A DNA stretch of 47,625 nucleotides, from the NCBI GenBank assembly GCA_020849615.1, contig JADLFW010000014.1, positions 1 to 47,625 on the forward strand, written 5' to 3'. Shown here one piece after another: positions 24,416 to 31,668 of this stretch; the first letter of the stretch is position 1; each line of letters opens with the position of its first letter. The position numbers and the translations under genes were made by a program. The notes beneath the pieces are model-generated. The model was not told the DNA's origin. It did no database searches and was given only the letters and a program-made list of their open reading frames with translations. The DNA is from Phycisphaerales bacterium (GTDB lineage Bacteria > Planctomycetota > Phycisphaerae > Phycisphaerales > UBA1924).

Positions 24416-25207
24416 TTACTGCGGCCCCGGCCCGGTAATGCCGGGCCTCTCCGCCCATGGATCGACGAAGCTGGAATCGTCGTAACGGTCGTGGTGCCGC
24501 AGCCACCCCATCCCGCCGGTCCGGGCCTCATCGCGACCCCTGGGCGTGATATCGATGTACTGGTACGCGGTAATGAAGTTCTCCAGGCCCCTGGCGAACG
24601 CGGAGTAGGTGTGGTAGATCTCGCCGCGGTCGTTCCGCATGAACACGGAGAGACCGGGTAGCTCCCGGATGGGGTAGGGCTTGGTGGTGAAGTTGTACAC
24701 CGCAGCGCCATCCGCGAGCTCCTCATCGGTGAAGGAGACGCCGAAGTCGCGCCCGAAATCGGTGTCCGAACCGGACACCCAGGGGAACATCCACCCCATG
24801 CGGGCTCGAAATAACTCAATCTTGGCGATCGGCGCCTTGGACACCGTGATGAACGAGATGTCGCGCTGGGCGAGGTGGACGACGATGCCGTTGTAGTGAT
24901 CGGCGATGAACGAACACGACTTGCAGCCCTGCGACCACGTCGGATCGAACATAAAGTGGTAGACGATCAGCTGGCCCCGGTCGCCGAAGAGGTCAGCGAG
25001 TGAGACCTTTCCGGTCGGCGCCTCGAAGATGTAAGACTTGTCCACCCGGACCCACGGCAGCTCGCGGACCTTGCCCGCGAGCGCATCACGGCGGCGGGTC
25101 AGTTCCTTCTCCTCGGCGAGCAGCGCGATGCGCTCCTTGAGCCACTCTTCGCGGGAGACGATCCGATTCCCTCCGGGCGGGGTGTCGGGCGTGGTTCTGC
25201 CTGTCAT
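24416..25207 (-). CDS. DUF899 family thioredoxin-like protein
   Basis: The 263-residue protein matches the DUF899 family, with a thioredoxin-like fold. Markers: VSREEWLKERIALLAEEKELTRRRDALAGKVRELPWVRVDKSYIFEAPTGKVSLADLFGDRGQLIVYHFMFDPTWSQGCKSCSF (a CxxC in place of the usual active site), DISFITVSKAPIAKIELFRARMGWMFPWVSGSDTDFGRDFGVSFT, and FARGLENFITAYQYIDITPRGRDEA. Family function is unknown; a redox role is possible from the CxxC. ATG at 25207 follows AAAGGAG. It sits in the accessory cluster between two small-fold proteins. It is one of several such genes that recur together in soil bacteria. Confidence 0.9.
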   Translation of the reverse strand: MTGRTTPDTPPGGNRIVSREEWLKERIALLAEEKELTRRRDALAGKVRELPWVRVDKSYIFEAPTGKVSLADLFGDRGQLIVYHFMFDPTWSQGCKSCSFIADHYNGIVVHLAQRDISFITVSKAPIAKIELFRARMGWMFPWVSGSDTDFGRDFGVSFTDEELADGAAVYNFTTKPYPIRELPGLSVFMRNDRGEIYHTYSAFARGLENFITAYQYIDITPRGRDEARTGGMGWLRHHDRYDDSSFVDPWAERPGITGPGPQ

Positions 25208-25427
25208 TGCGTGCTCCTTTGCGGATAAACCCGCGGCCGCATCGCCGTGAATTGCCTGAGAACGAGGGCACTCCGGGCTTGGAAGGCTCAGCCCCGGAGC
25301 CCGGCGATGACGGTGAAGGCGTCGGCGGTGGCCGGTCAACGGGCCATGGCGAAATATATTCCCGCTCTGGCATATGTCAAGCACGGTTGCGCCCGCCGCG
25401 GATGAATACGCCCGCCCCTCGCTCATC

Positions 25428-25835
25428 CTACCGGGCCGCGCCCATGACCTTCGCCACCTGCAGCGTGTCGGCGTATTGCTGGAACCTCGAGGCCCGGCCA
25501 TCGGCGATGCGCCACACGTGGACCACCTGCGTGTTCTGCTCGCGCCCCGTGGCCTTGTACACACCCCGATACCGCGCGAGCACGACAACCGTCTCCCCCG
25601 CATCCAGGATCTCTTCGACCGCAACCGCGAAGCCATCCCACTCGCTGATGCACCGCGCGAACACGCCGCTCGCGACCGCGCCGGGCCCGACATACGGGTT
25701 GCCATCAGCGTACGGGAAGTTCTCCGCCTCGTTCCAGATGATGCCCGGGCTCATCCGCCCCAGCACCCCAGCGACATCTCCGACCGAGAATGCCTCGTAG
25801 ATCCCCCGGATCAGTTCAACGTTGCTTGTGGACAT
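25428..25835 (-). CDS. SnoaL-like nuclear transport factor 2 fold protein
   Basis: A 135-residue protein with the SnoaL-like fold: NVELIRGIYEAFSVGDVAGVLGRMSPGIIWNEAENFPYADGNPYVGPGAVASGVFARCISEWDGFAVAVEEILDAGETVVVLARYRGVYKATGREQNTQVVHVWRIADGRASRFQQYADTLQVAKVM. The closing Gln-Tyr-Asp motif and AGETVVVLARYRG are typical. Its substrate is unknown. ATG at 25835 follows a GGGGGG stretch that can serve as ribosome-binding site. It is not closely similar to the SnoaL-like gene at 23861, so the two were probably gained separately. Confidence 0.9.
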   Translation of the reverse strand: MSTSNVELIRGIYEAFSVGDVAGVLGRMSPGIIWNEAENFPYADGNPYVGPGAVASGVFARCISEWDGFAVAVEEILDAGETVVVLARYRGVYKATGREQNTQVVHVWRIADGRASRFQQYADTLQVAKVMGAAR

Positions 25836-25906
25836 GAATCCCCCCGCTGGCTTCGGGCGAGTGCCGCTCACGGCACGCCTGCGCGGAGCAGTGTACAGGT
25901 TTCCAA

Positions 25907-26437
25907 CTACCGGCCCAGCTGGCGGTAGTAGTACGTCGTGCTGCACAGCCCGCCCTTGGGGAACAGCGCGTAGCCGGGGATGTCGCCCACTCGCACCCAC
26001 CCCATCCGTTCGTACAGCCGCGCGGCCGGGCCATCCGTGACCGCATCCAGCACCAGCAGAGTCTTGCCGCATTCGACCGCCGCTTCCTCCGCGGCCCGCA
26101 GCAGCGCTGCGCCCAGGCCCCTGCGCCGGGCCCGGCGATGCACCAGCATTTTCGCGAGGTCGGCCCGGTGCGGCTGGTTCTCGGGCTGCTCGAGCACCAG
26201 TTGCACTGTGCCGCAGATCCCCTGATCATCCTCGGCAACCAGCACCGCCCGTTCCCCCGCGGCGACACCCCGCGCCACACTTCGCCAGAACGCCTCGGCG
26301 CGGTCGCGCGAGAGCGGGTGCATGAAGCTCACCGATGCTCCCCCCTCGACGCAATCGATCAGCACTTCGCTGAGCTGTCCGATGCTCGACTCATCGAGTG
26401 TGTGCAGACGCCGCGGGGACCGGTCGTGGGTCATCAT
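25907..26437 (-). CDS. GNAT family N-acetyltransferase
   Basis: The 176-residue acetyl-CoA transferase belongs to the GNAT superfamily. The core contains VAAGERAVLVAEDDQGICGTVQLVLEQPENQPHRADLAKMLVHRRARRRGLGAALLRAAEEAAVECGKTLLVLDAVTDGPAARLYERMGWVRVGDIPGYALFP. The pyrophosphate-binding RxxGxG segment is RRRGLG and the C-terminal LYERMGW is a family hallmark. The start ATG at 26437 overlaps the stop codon of the preceding broken gene (ATGA, four bases), showing translational coupling. AAGGAAGCG is the ribosome-binding site. Its acceptor is unknown. Confidence 0.92.
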   Translation of the reverse strand: MMTHDRSPRRLHTLDESSIGQLSEVLIDCVEGGASVSFMHPLSRDRAEAFWRSVARGVAAGERAVLVAEDDQGICGTVQLVLEQPENQPHRADLAKMLVHRRARRRGLGAALLRAAEEAAVECGKTLLVLDAVTDGPAARLYERMGWVRVGDIPGYALFPKGGLCSTTYYYRQLGR

Positions 26438-27469
26438 CGCTTCCTTAAGTTTGCGGTCACCTCCGCATCGCGAGCGGGATCGGCGCGCACGATCGCCTGC
26501 CGACCGTCGGCCAGCCGCAGGCGAATCGCAAGGCGCCCGGCGCTGTTGATCGACACGGGGTTGAGCGCGAACTCCGTGATCGTTGACCCCAGCAGCGGCC
26601 CGCCGATCTCCAGCAGCAGATCCCGCGCCGGATCTGGCCCCGTGTACACGCCCAGCGCGCCCCCACCGGCGTTGCGTAGTACACCGCCCGCCCGGCATCG
26701 TCGATGAGCACACCCGGAAGCTCTCAAATCCCGCGCTCGAATCGGCGATGGTCGCCGTGCCGGCCGCCGACCTCACGAAGACCCCCTGCCTGCCCGCCCG
26801 GCATGCGGCGCAGTACGCTACCGCGCCGGCGCTGTTCACGCATGGAAAGGCTCCCAGTCCCGTGTACTCTCCCCCGGTCTCCGCGACTGTGCGCAGCACC
26901 GCCCCATCGCCCGCGCAGATCACCTGGCCGCCCGCGGTCAGGTCCGCCCTGAACACGACTACCCCCGCGTCGTCAATGACCGGCAGCCCGTGGAACCTCG
27001 CAAAGCGCGGGCCGGTTCGCGCGATTTCGACCGTGATGCCGCCCCTCCTCGCAAGAATCATCGATTCGCCCGAGGCGAGCTCCGCCCGGAACGCGACATC
27101 GCCGCGGCCGTTCATGGTCGGGCCGAGCGGGCCGTGCGACTCCCAGATCGTTTCAATTCTCTCACCTTGGATCACAAACACACCTCGCCCGCCCGACCTC
27201 AACGCGGCGTACACGCAGCAGGTCCCATCCCGCCCGACATCCGGATGGCTGCACACCTCGCGAATCGGCCCGGCCTCCGCGTCGGTGACCGCCCGGATGC
27301 CCGCGCCGTCGCCGATGAACACCGCAGAGCCCCCGGCCGGCAGGGCCGCCTGGAACGCCACGAGGCCAGTCTCCGAAACCGCGGCCACATACGGGCCAAA
27401 GTCAAGGAACCGCTCGCCCGTCATGGCGATGACCGAAACCACATGCGACCGGCGCAACTCCGCTGACAT
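26434..27469 (-). pseudogene. tandem-repeat protein gene broken by two frameshifts
   Basis: The first segment (ATG at 27469) encodes tandem repeats of about 45 residues with a core such as NxxGxVxFxAxLxxGGxxxF: FLDFGPYVAAVSETGLVAFQAALPAGGSAVFIGDGAGIRAV, then GRGDVAFRAELASGESMILARRGG, then GVVVFRADLTAGGQVICAGDGAVLRTVAETGG, then SAGAVAYCAACRAGRQGVFV. About residue 250 (near 26720) the reading moves to a second frame (VLIDDAGRAVYYAT) and about 45 bases later to a third (GALGVYTGPDPARDLLLEIGG), each change equal to a one-base deletion. The last frame ends at 26434. Either it is a true pseudogene or both changes are assembly errors in G runs. The repeats resemble a beta-propeller-like secreted family, but no signal peptide is visible. 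Confidence 0.75.
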
Positions 27470-27483
27470 CAACGGAGCATACC

Positions 27484-27894
27484 TCACCCGGACGCGCGGG
27501 CCGAAGGAACCGGATCGCTGAGCGCTGCGCACGCCATCACCAGCACCAGGTACTGCCAGTTCGCAACCACATCCGGCTTCATCAGGATCGACTGCCCGCA
27601 CACCAGCATGAACATGAGCAGCGCGGTGAGCGTCCACGCCAGCCGGGCCTTGACCCCGGACAGGATGAACAGCGCCAGCAACGGCTCGCTCACCAGGATC
27701 ACCCACGCCAGCACGACATTGAGCCCGTGCGGCGACCACGTCGGGTCGAACATCTCGGTGATCATGCCGACGAACGCGCGCGGGCCCATGCTGATCCACT
27801 TGAACAGGCCGGCGTAGAGCAGCCACAGCCCGAAGAACACCCGCATCCCGAGAAGAAAATACCGCCTCGCATCCCAGCCAAGGACGTTGCTCAT
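27484..27894 (-). CDS. DoxX family membrane protein
   Basis: A 136-residue integral membrane protein with four predicted helices, matching the DoxX/DoxD-like family: LGMRVFFGLWLLYAGLFKWISMGPRAFVGMITEMFD, then VVLAWVILVSEPLLALFILSG, then LAWTLTALLMFMLVCGQSI, then NWQYLVLVMACAALSD. Related proteins are membrane components of quinone-linked redox systems in some species. GGAG lies eight bases upstream of the ATG. It precedes the broken repeat gene by 14 bases and the GNAT gene in the same direction, so the three look like one transcription unit. Confidence 0.88.
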   Translation of the reverse strand: MSNVLGWDARRYFLLGMRVFFGLWLLYAGLFKWISMGPRAFVGMITEMFDPTWSPHGLNVVLAWVILVSEPLLALFILSGVKARLAWTLTALLMFMLVCGQSILMKPDVVANWQYLVLVMACAALSDPVPSARASG

Positions 27895-27955
27895 GGTCTG
27901 TGCTCCGGTCGGGCCGCCGCTCCCCCGCCGCGTGTCCGAGAACTTTTCAGTGCCG

Positions 27956-28951
27956 CTATCGAACTCCGCCCAGGTGCGCCGCCAGCCGGTCCATCATCTG
28001 AAATGCGCCCTCCTCGGCCCCGTACTCCCTGATCACAGTATCACGGGCCGCCCGCGATGGGAACACCATCCGCATCGTCACCTTCGTCCGCCCGTCCGCC
28101 TGCTCCTCGAACAGCACCGTCGACCGGAACGTCACGCCGGTGCCGCCCACCTTCTCGCCGCTGTTCGTGTAGACCAGCCGCTCGGGCCGCACCACCTCGA
28201 TGTACCGCGTCGTGTTCGGATAGTCCGTCCCATCCGGCCCGTGCATCGTGTGCTTCCACACCCCGCCGGGCCGTACCTCCATCACTTCCGTCGTCGTGGT
28301 GAACCCGCGCGGGCCCCACCATTGCACAACTTGGTCCGGCTCCGTCCAGGCCCGGAACACCACCTCCCGCCGCGCGCTGAACACGCGTGCGAACACAAGC
28401 TCCCGGTCCGCCGTCGGGGACGCCTCCTCCGCAATCGTTGCGTCCAGTCGATCAAGGCTCTGCGACCAGCCCTCGTTCATCCCGACGCGAACCGCCGCAT
28501 CCCGGATCGTCGCGGAATCAAACCTCGTCCGGATCGTCATGCGCGTTCGCCCCGCCTGCTCCTCGAACGTCACCGTCTGCACCATCACCAGCGCGGGCGG
28601 CACGCTCCGATCCCGCCCCGGGTTGATCAGGTCGTGCCATTCAGTCGGGTGCTCCGAGCAGTCGATCGTCATCACCAGCCGCCCCGGCGCCTCCACCTCC
28701 AGGAACTCCCCCTTCAGCGGCAGGTCGACACCCTCCGGGCTCCGCATCACGATCCGGTACCGCCCGCCGGCCCGCGCATCCATCTCGCACACCGGGCTCG
28801 TGAAGTCCCGCGGCCCCCACCACCGGGCCAGGTGCCCGGGATTCATCCACATCGCGAACAACACCGACCGCGGCACATCGAACACCCGCCAGATCAGGAA
28901 CTCATCCGTCGCGGCCGCCGCCGGCGGGGGAAGCTCATTTCCGCTTGCCAT
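27956..28951 (-). CDS. tandem AHSA1/SRPBCC domain protein
   Basis: The 331-residue protein has two AHSA1 domains. The first (about 16-165) reads FLIWRVFDVPRSVLFAMWMNPGHLARWWGPRDFTSPVCEMDARAGGRYRIVMRSPEGVDLPLKGEFLEVEAPGRLVMTIDCSEHP. The second (about 175-331) reads ELVFARVFSARREVVFRAWTEPDQVVQWWGPRGFTTTTEVMEVRPGGVWKHTMHGPDGTDYPNTTRYIEVVRPERLVYTNSG. Both keep the WWGP and GG(V/R)W hallmarks, so the protein is an in-frame duplication. The ATG at 28951 overlaps the upstream arsR by 17 bases, so the pair is coupled. Ligand unknown. Confidence 0.93.
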   Translation of the reverse strand: MASGNELPPPAAAATDEFLIWRVFDVPRSVLFAMWMNPGHLARWWGPRDFTSPVCEMDARAGGRYRIVMRSPEGVDLPLKGEFLEVEAPGRLVMTIDCSEHPTEWHDLINPGRDRSVPPALVMVQTVTFEEQAGRTRMTIRTRFDSATIRDAAVRVGMNEGWSQSLDRLDATIAEEASPTADRELVFARVFSARREVVFRAWTEPDQVVQWWGPRGFTTTTEVMEVRPGGVWKHTMHGPDGTDYPNTTRYIEVVRPERLVYTNSGEKVGGTGVTFRSTVLFEEQADGRTKVTMRMVFPSRAARDTVIREYGAEEGAFQMMDRLAAHLGGVR

Positions 28952-29297
28952 GCTTCTTCTCCTTCTCGTGCGCCCCCAGATCCTCCAGGTACGCCTCCAG
29001 CCGATCGAAGCTCTGCTCCCAGAACCGCCGGTACCCCTCGACCCAGTTCGCGACATCCTTGATCGGCCGCGCCCGCAGCCGGCACGGCCGCCACTGCGCC
29101 CGCCGACCCCGCGCGACCAGCCCGGCCCGCTCCAGGACCTTCAGGTGCTTCGATACCGCCGGCAGGCTCATCTCGAACGGCGCCGCCAGTTCGGTCACCG
29201 ACGCCTCGCCCGAGGCGAGCCGCCGCAGGATCGCCCGGCGGGTCGGGTCCGCCAGGGCCGCGAACGTCGTGCTGAGTTCATCCGTCGCTGTTTGCAT
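28935..29297 (-). CDS. ArsR family transcriptional regulator
   Basis: The 120-residue winged-helix repressor reads LSTTFAALADPTRRAILRRLASGEASVTELAAPFEMSLPAVSKHLKVLERAGLVARGRRAQWRPCRLRARPIKDVANWVEGYRRFWEQSFDRLEAYLEDL. Like the first regulator in this cluster, it has no metal-sensing cysteine box, and it pairs with an AHSA1 gene. It is related to, but not a recent copy of, the regulator at 20952. A perfect 16-bp palindrome sits ten bases upstream of its start and is the probable operator. Confidence 0.92.
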   Translation of the reverse strand: MQTATDELSTTFAALADPTRRAILRRLASGEASVTELAAPFEMSLPAVSKHLKVLERAGLVARGRRAQWRPCRLRARPIKDVANWVEGYRRFWEQSFDRLEAYLEDLGAHEKEKKHGKRK

Positions 29298-29305
29298 TTG
29301 ACCGC

Positions 29306-29321
29306 CCGGTTAATTAACCGG
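29306..29321. promoter_or_regulatory. palindromic operator upstream of arsR
   Basis: CCGGTTAATTAACCGG is perfectly palindromic and centred 16 bases upstream of the start codon at 29297. The AT centre may double as promoter -10 sequence. Operators of the form TTAACCN4GGTTAA are the expected kind for this ArsR subgroup. Confidence 0.65.
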
Positions 29322-29374
29322 TCAGTAAAATAGACGCGCGGGCCGCCGCCGTCAAGCCAGCGCCCCGATCTTCC

Positions 29375-30640
29375 TCAGGCCGTTTCCGCAAGGAACGACA
29401 ACGTCGCCTGCGAGCCATACAACGGGTACTCGATCCGCACCCGGAACCCCCGCAGCCGGGTCCCCTCCATCCCCGCCGTATCGCACGCCTCCTGCAACAG
29501 CTCGCGCGCCCGCGGCACCTCCGCACTCCCGGCCCGCCCGATGCCCGGGCCCAGCGGCGTCACCGTTTCCAGCAGGTCCATCCGGTCCACATCCCGCGCC
29601 GGATCATTCACGCTCGCCACACCCTCAAAGCTCGTGTCAAACAGCGTCAACTCCGGCGTCTGGCCGGGCCAGAGCCTCTCATCCGCGAACAGGTCCAGCA
29701 CCAGCATCTCCGCCGGCGTGCTCACCTCCGCGAAGAAGTGCGCCCGGCGCGGTCGCTCTGGCCTGCGCTCCACACGCCGCGGCAGGTCCGCCGGGCTGCG
29801 CTCCGCCATCACCAGGTCCACCGCCGAGCCGGGCCCGTACCCCGTCGGGCCGAGGATGTAGTGCACGACCTCACCCAAAGGCCTCACCTCCAGCGGTGGC
29901 GGCGGGTCCGAGCAGAACCGGGCCAGCCGCACGCCCGCCGGATCATCAGCCACCGGCGCCCCGGCCAGCGTGAGCGGCCGCCGATCGCTCGTCGGGTGCG
30001 CCAGCCGACGCGTCGCCAGCTTCAACGTCGCATCGGGCCGGACGCGCCGCACCCCGTACAGCCCGTAGAGCCACACGACATCAATGCGATCCTCATCGCC
30101 GGCGCTCGGCGCCAGCAGCACGGCCGAGTACAGCGACTGCGCCCGGATGCCCCGCAGCTCGCTCACCGCCCGGAACGCCGCCTGTTTCCGCCGCAGTTCA
30201 AACTCGCGCCGAACATCCGGCACCCACGCCGCCACGATGGTGTCCAGCGCCTGGCGATCCCCCAGCTCCGAGTTGATCAGCCGGTCGAACCGGTCCACCG
30301 CCCCCTCAGCGCTTGCCACCTCGCCGCGGTCCGCACCCCGCGCCGAGCAGGCCTTCAGCAGGCGCCGAAGTGGTTCCGGGCCCGGCATCCGGTGCACCGC
30401 CGCGAACGGGTCGCCGGCATCCAGCGCCCGCAGCAGCCGGCTCGTGAGCACCTTGTCGAGCCGCAGGTCCCGGGCCAGCGCCACCGGGCCGGACTGCTCA
30501 CCCCCCACCGCCCGGACCACTCGCCCCAGGCTGCGGACCAGGTCCTCTCCAGTCCGCGCGATCCTGGTGTGCAGCGGCCCGGCAGAATCCGGCTCCGCCC
30601 CCATCAGCGTCTGGTCGTTGTTCAAGCCGGTTTGGGCCAA
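29375..30640 (-). CDS. planctomycete protein with a helix-turn-helix-like N-terminus
   Basis: I do not recognise the 421-residue protein. The N-terminal part resembles an IclR-like winged helix (VVRAVGGEQSGPVALARDLRLDKVLTSRLLRALDAGDPFAAVHRMPGPEPLRRLL). A long region of mixed alpha/beta follows, with blocks such as AEVSTPAEMLVLDLFADERLWPGQTPELTLFDTSFEGVASVNDP and a closing GFRVRIEYPLYGSQATLSFL. No membrane segment or signal peptide. The start is TTG at 30640, supported by AGGAG eight bases upstream; an ATG 12 codons downstream (30604) has none. A long perfect palindrome lies 55 bases upstream and may be its operator. Confidence 0.75.
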   Translation of the reverse strand: MAQTGLNNDQTLMGAEPDSAGPLHTRIARTGEDLVRSLGRVVRAVGGEQSGPVALARDLRLDKVLTSRLLRALDAGDPFAAVHRMPGPEPLRRLLKACSARGADRGEVASAEGAVDRFDRLINSELGDRQALDTIVAAWVPDVRREFELRRKQAAFRAVSELRGIRAQSLYSAVLLAPSAGDEDRIDVVWLYGLYGVRRVRPDATLKLATRRLAHPTSDRRPLTLAGAPVADDPAGVRLARFCSDPPPPLEVRPLGEVVHYILGPTGYGPGSAVDLVMAERSPADLPRRVERRPERPRRAHFFAEVSTPAEMLVLDLFADERLWPGQTPELTLFDTSFEGVASVNDPARDVDRMDLLETVTPLGPGIGRAGSAEVPRARELLQEACDTAGMEGTRLRGFRVRIEYPLYGSQATLSFLAETA

Positions 30641-30694
30641 TCCCGGGTCTCCTGGACGGTCTGTTGATCCTACCCGAACAGAGTATTTGGTACA

Positions 30695-30719
30695 AAGGAA
30701 GTTTCCGGGAAACTTCCTT
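30695..30719. promoter_or_regulatory. 25-base perfect palindrome in a divergent promoter region
   Basis: AAGGAAGTTTCC (30695-30706) and its exact complement GGAAACTTCCTT (30708-30719) flank a single G at 30707. It lies between the TTG-start HTH gene and the PEP-CTERM-like gene. It reads as an operator or as a hairpin in the leader of the rightward gene. Confidence 0.7.
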
Positions 30720-30812
30720 GAATGGATTTCGGTAGATCATTACCATCCCATCAACACCCGCAGCGGCAAGGCCTTGGGGGCCATCCAGCGGGCACGAACA
30801 GGAGACTGAGCC

Positions 30813-31553
30813 ATGACAGTTCGAGGCGGAGTTCTCACGGTCATCGCAGGCACGCTGCTCCTCGCAGGCCGGGCGGGCGCCGACACCACCACCGTCACCT
30901 TCGATTCCGGCACCGGCGGCTGGGATGGGGTCAGCGGGTCGGGCGGGCCCGGCAGCACCATCGAGCCCACGGGCGGCAACCCCGGCGCCAACTGGCGCAC
31001 GGTGTTCAACGACTTCGGCCTCACCTTCACCAACGCCACCGCGCCGTTCGCGCAGGACTACACGCAATTCGCTTCGATCACGCTCTCGATCGATGTGAAG
31101 GTCAACGACATCTCCTTCTTCGGCTCCCCCGTCACCCGCCCCTTCCTCGTCGAACTCCGCGACTTCGACAGCGCCGATCCGGGCCTGCCCTGGGCCAGCG
31201 CCTGGTTCAAGTTCGATGACATCGGCTCGGATGCCTACGGCCGCTGGACGACCCTCAGCGTCACCATCACCGATCCCCTCGCCGCGGCGCTCCCCGCCGG
31301 CTGGCGCGGCTACGGCTCCGAGGACCCCGTCACGTTCGAGCCGATCCTCCCCGCCGGCGTCACCTTCGCCGACATCCTCGGCGGCTTCGATGAGATCGCC
31401 TTCACCACTTTCGAGCCGGGCTGGTTCTTCGGCTTCACCGACTTCGACATCCAGCTCGACAACATCACCATCACCACCACCCCCGTCCCGGCCCCGGGAT
31501 CCGCAGCGCTCCTCTTCGCCGCTTCTGCCCTCGCCGCCCGTCGGCGCCGCTGA
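30813..31553 (+). CDS. exported protein with a PEP-CTERM-like sorting tail
   Basis: The 246-residue secreted protein has a signal peptide (GVLTVIAGTLLLAGRAGA) and beta-rich middle repeats. The end is PVPAPGSAALLFAASALAARRRR, a Pro-rich motif, hydrophobic helix and Arg cluster like PEP-CTERM sorting signals cut by an exosortase. The core (VTFDSGTGGWDGVSGSGGPGSTIEPTGGNPGANWRTVF... FDEIAFTTFEPGWFFGFTDFDIQLDNI) is like other choice-of-anchor domains, possibly a carbohydrate-binding jelly roll. AGGAGA lies nine bases upstream of the ATG. No exosortase is present in the window. The canonical PEP motif is replaced by PAP. Confidence 0.85.
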   Translation: MTVRGGVLTVIAGTLLLAGRAGADTTTVTFDSGTGGWDGVSGSGGPGSTIEPTGGNPGANWRTVFNDFGLTFTNATAPFAQDYTQFASITLSIDVKVNDISFFGSPVTRPFLVELRDFDSADPGLPWASAWFKFDDIGSDAYGRWTTLSVTITDPLAAALPAGWRGYGSEDPVTFEPILPAGVTFADILGGFDEIAFTTFEPGWFFGFTDFDIQLDNITITTTPVPAPGSAALLFAASALAARRRR

Positions 31554-31668
31554 ACCCCGCGATCAGTTCTTCATCCACCCCCACGCCGGGCCCGGAGCAC
31601 CCCGGCCCGGCGTTTCTCCTGCGCACACCTGCCCCAACTCCCGCGCGAACTCCGAGTAGACTCGCGCG

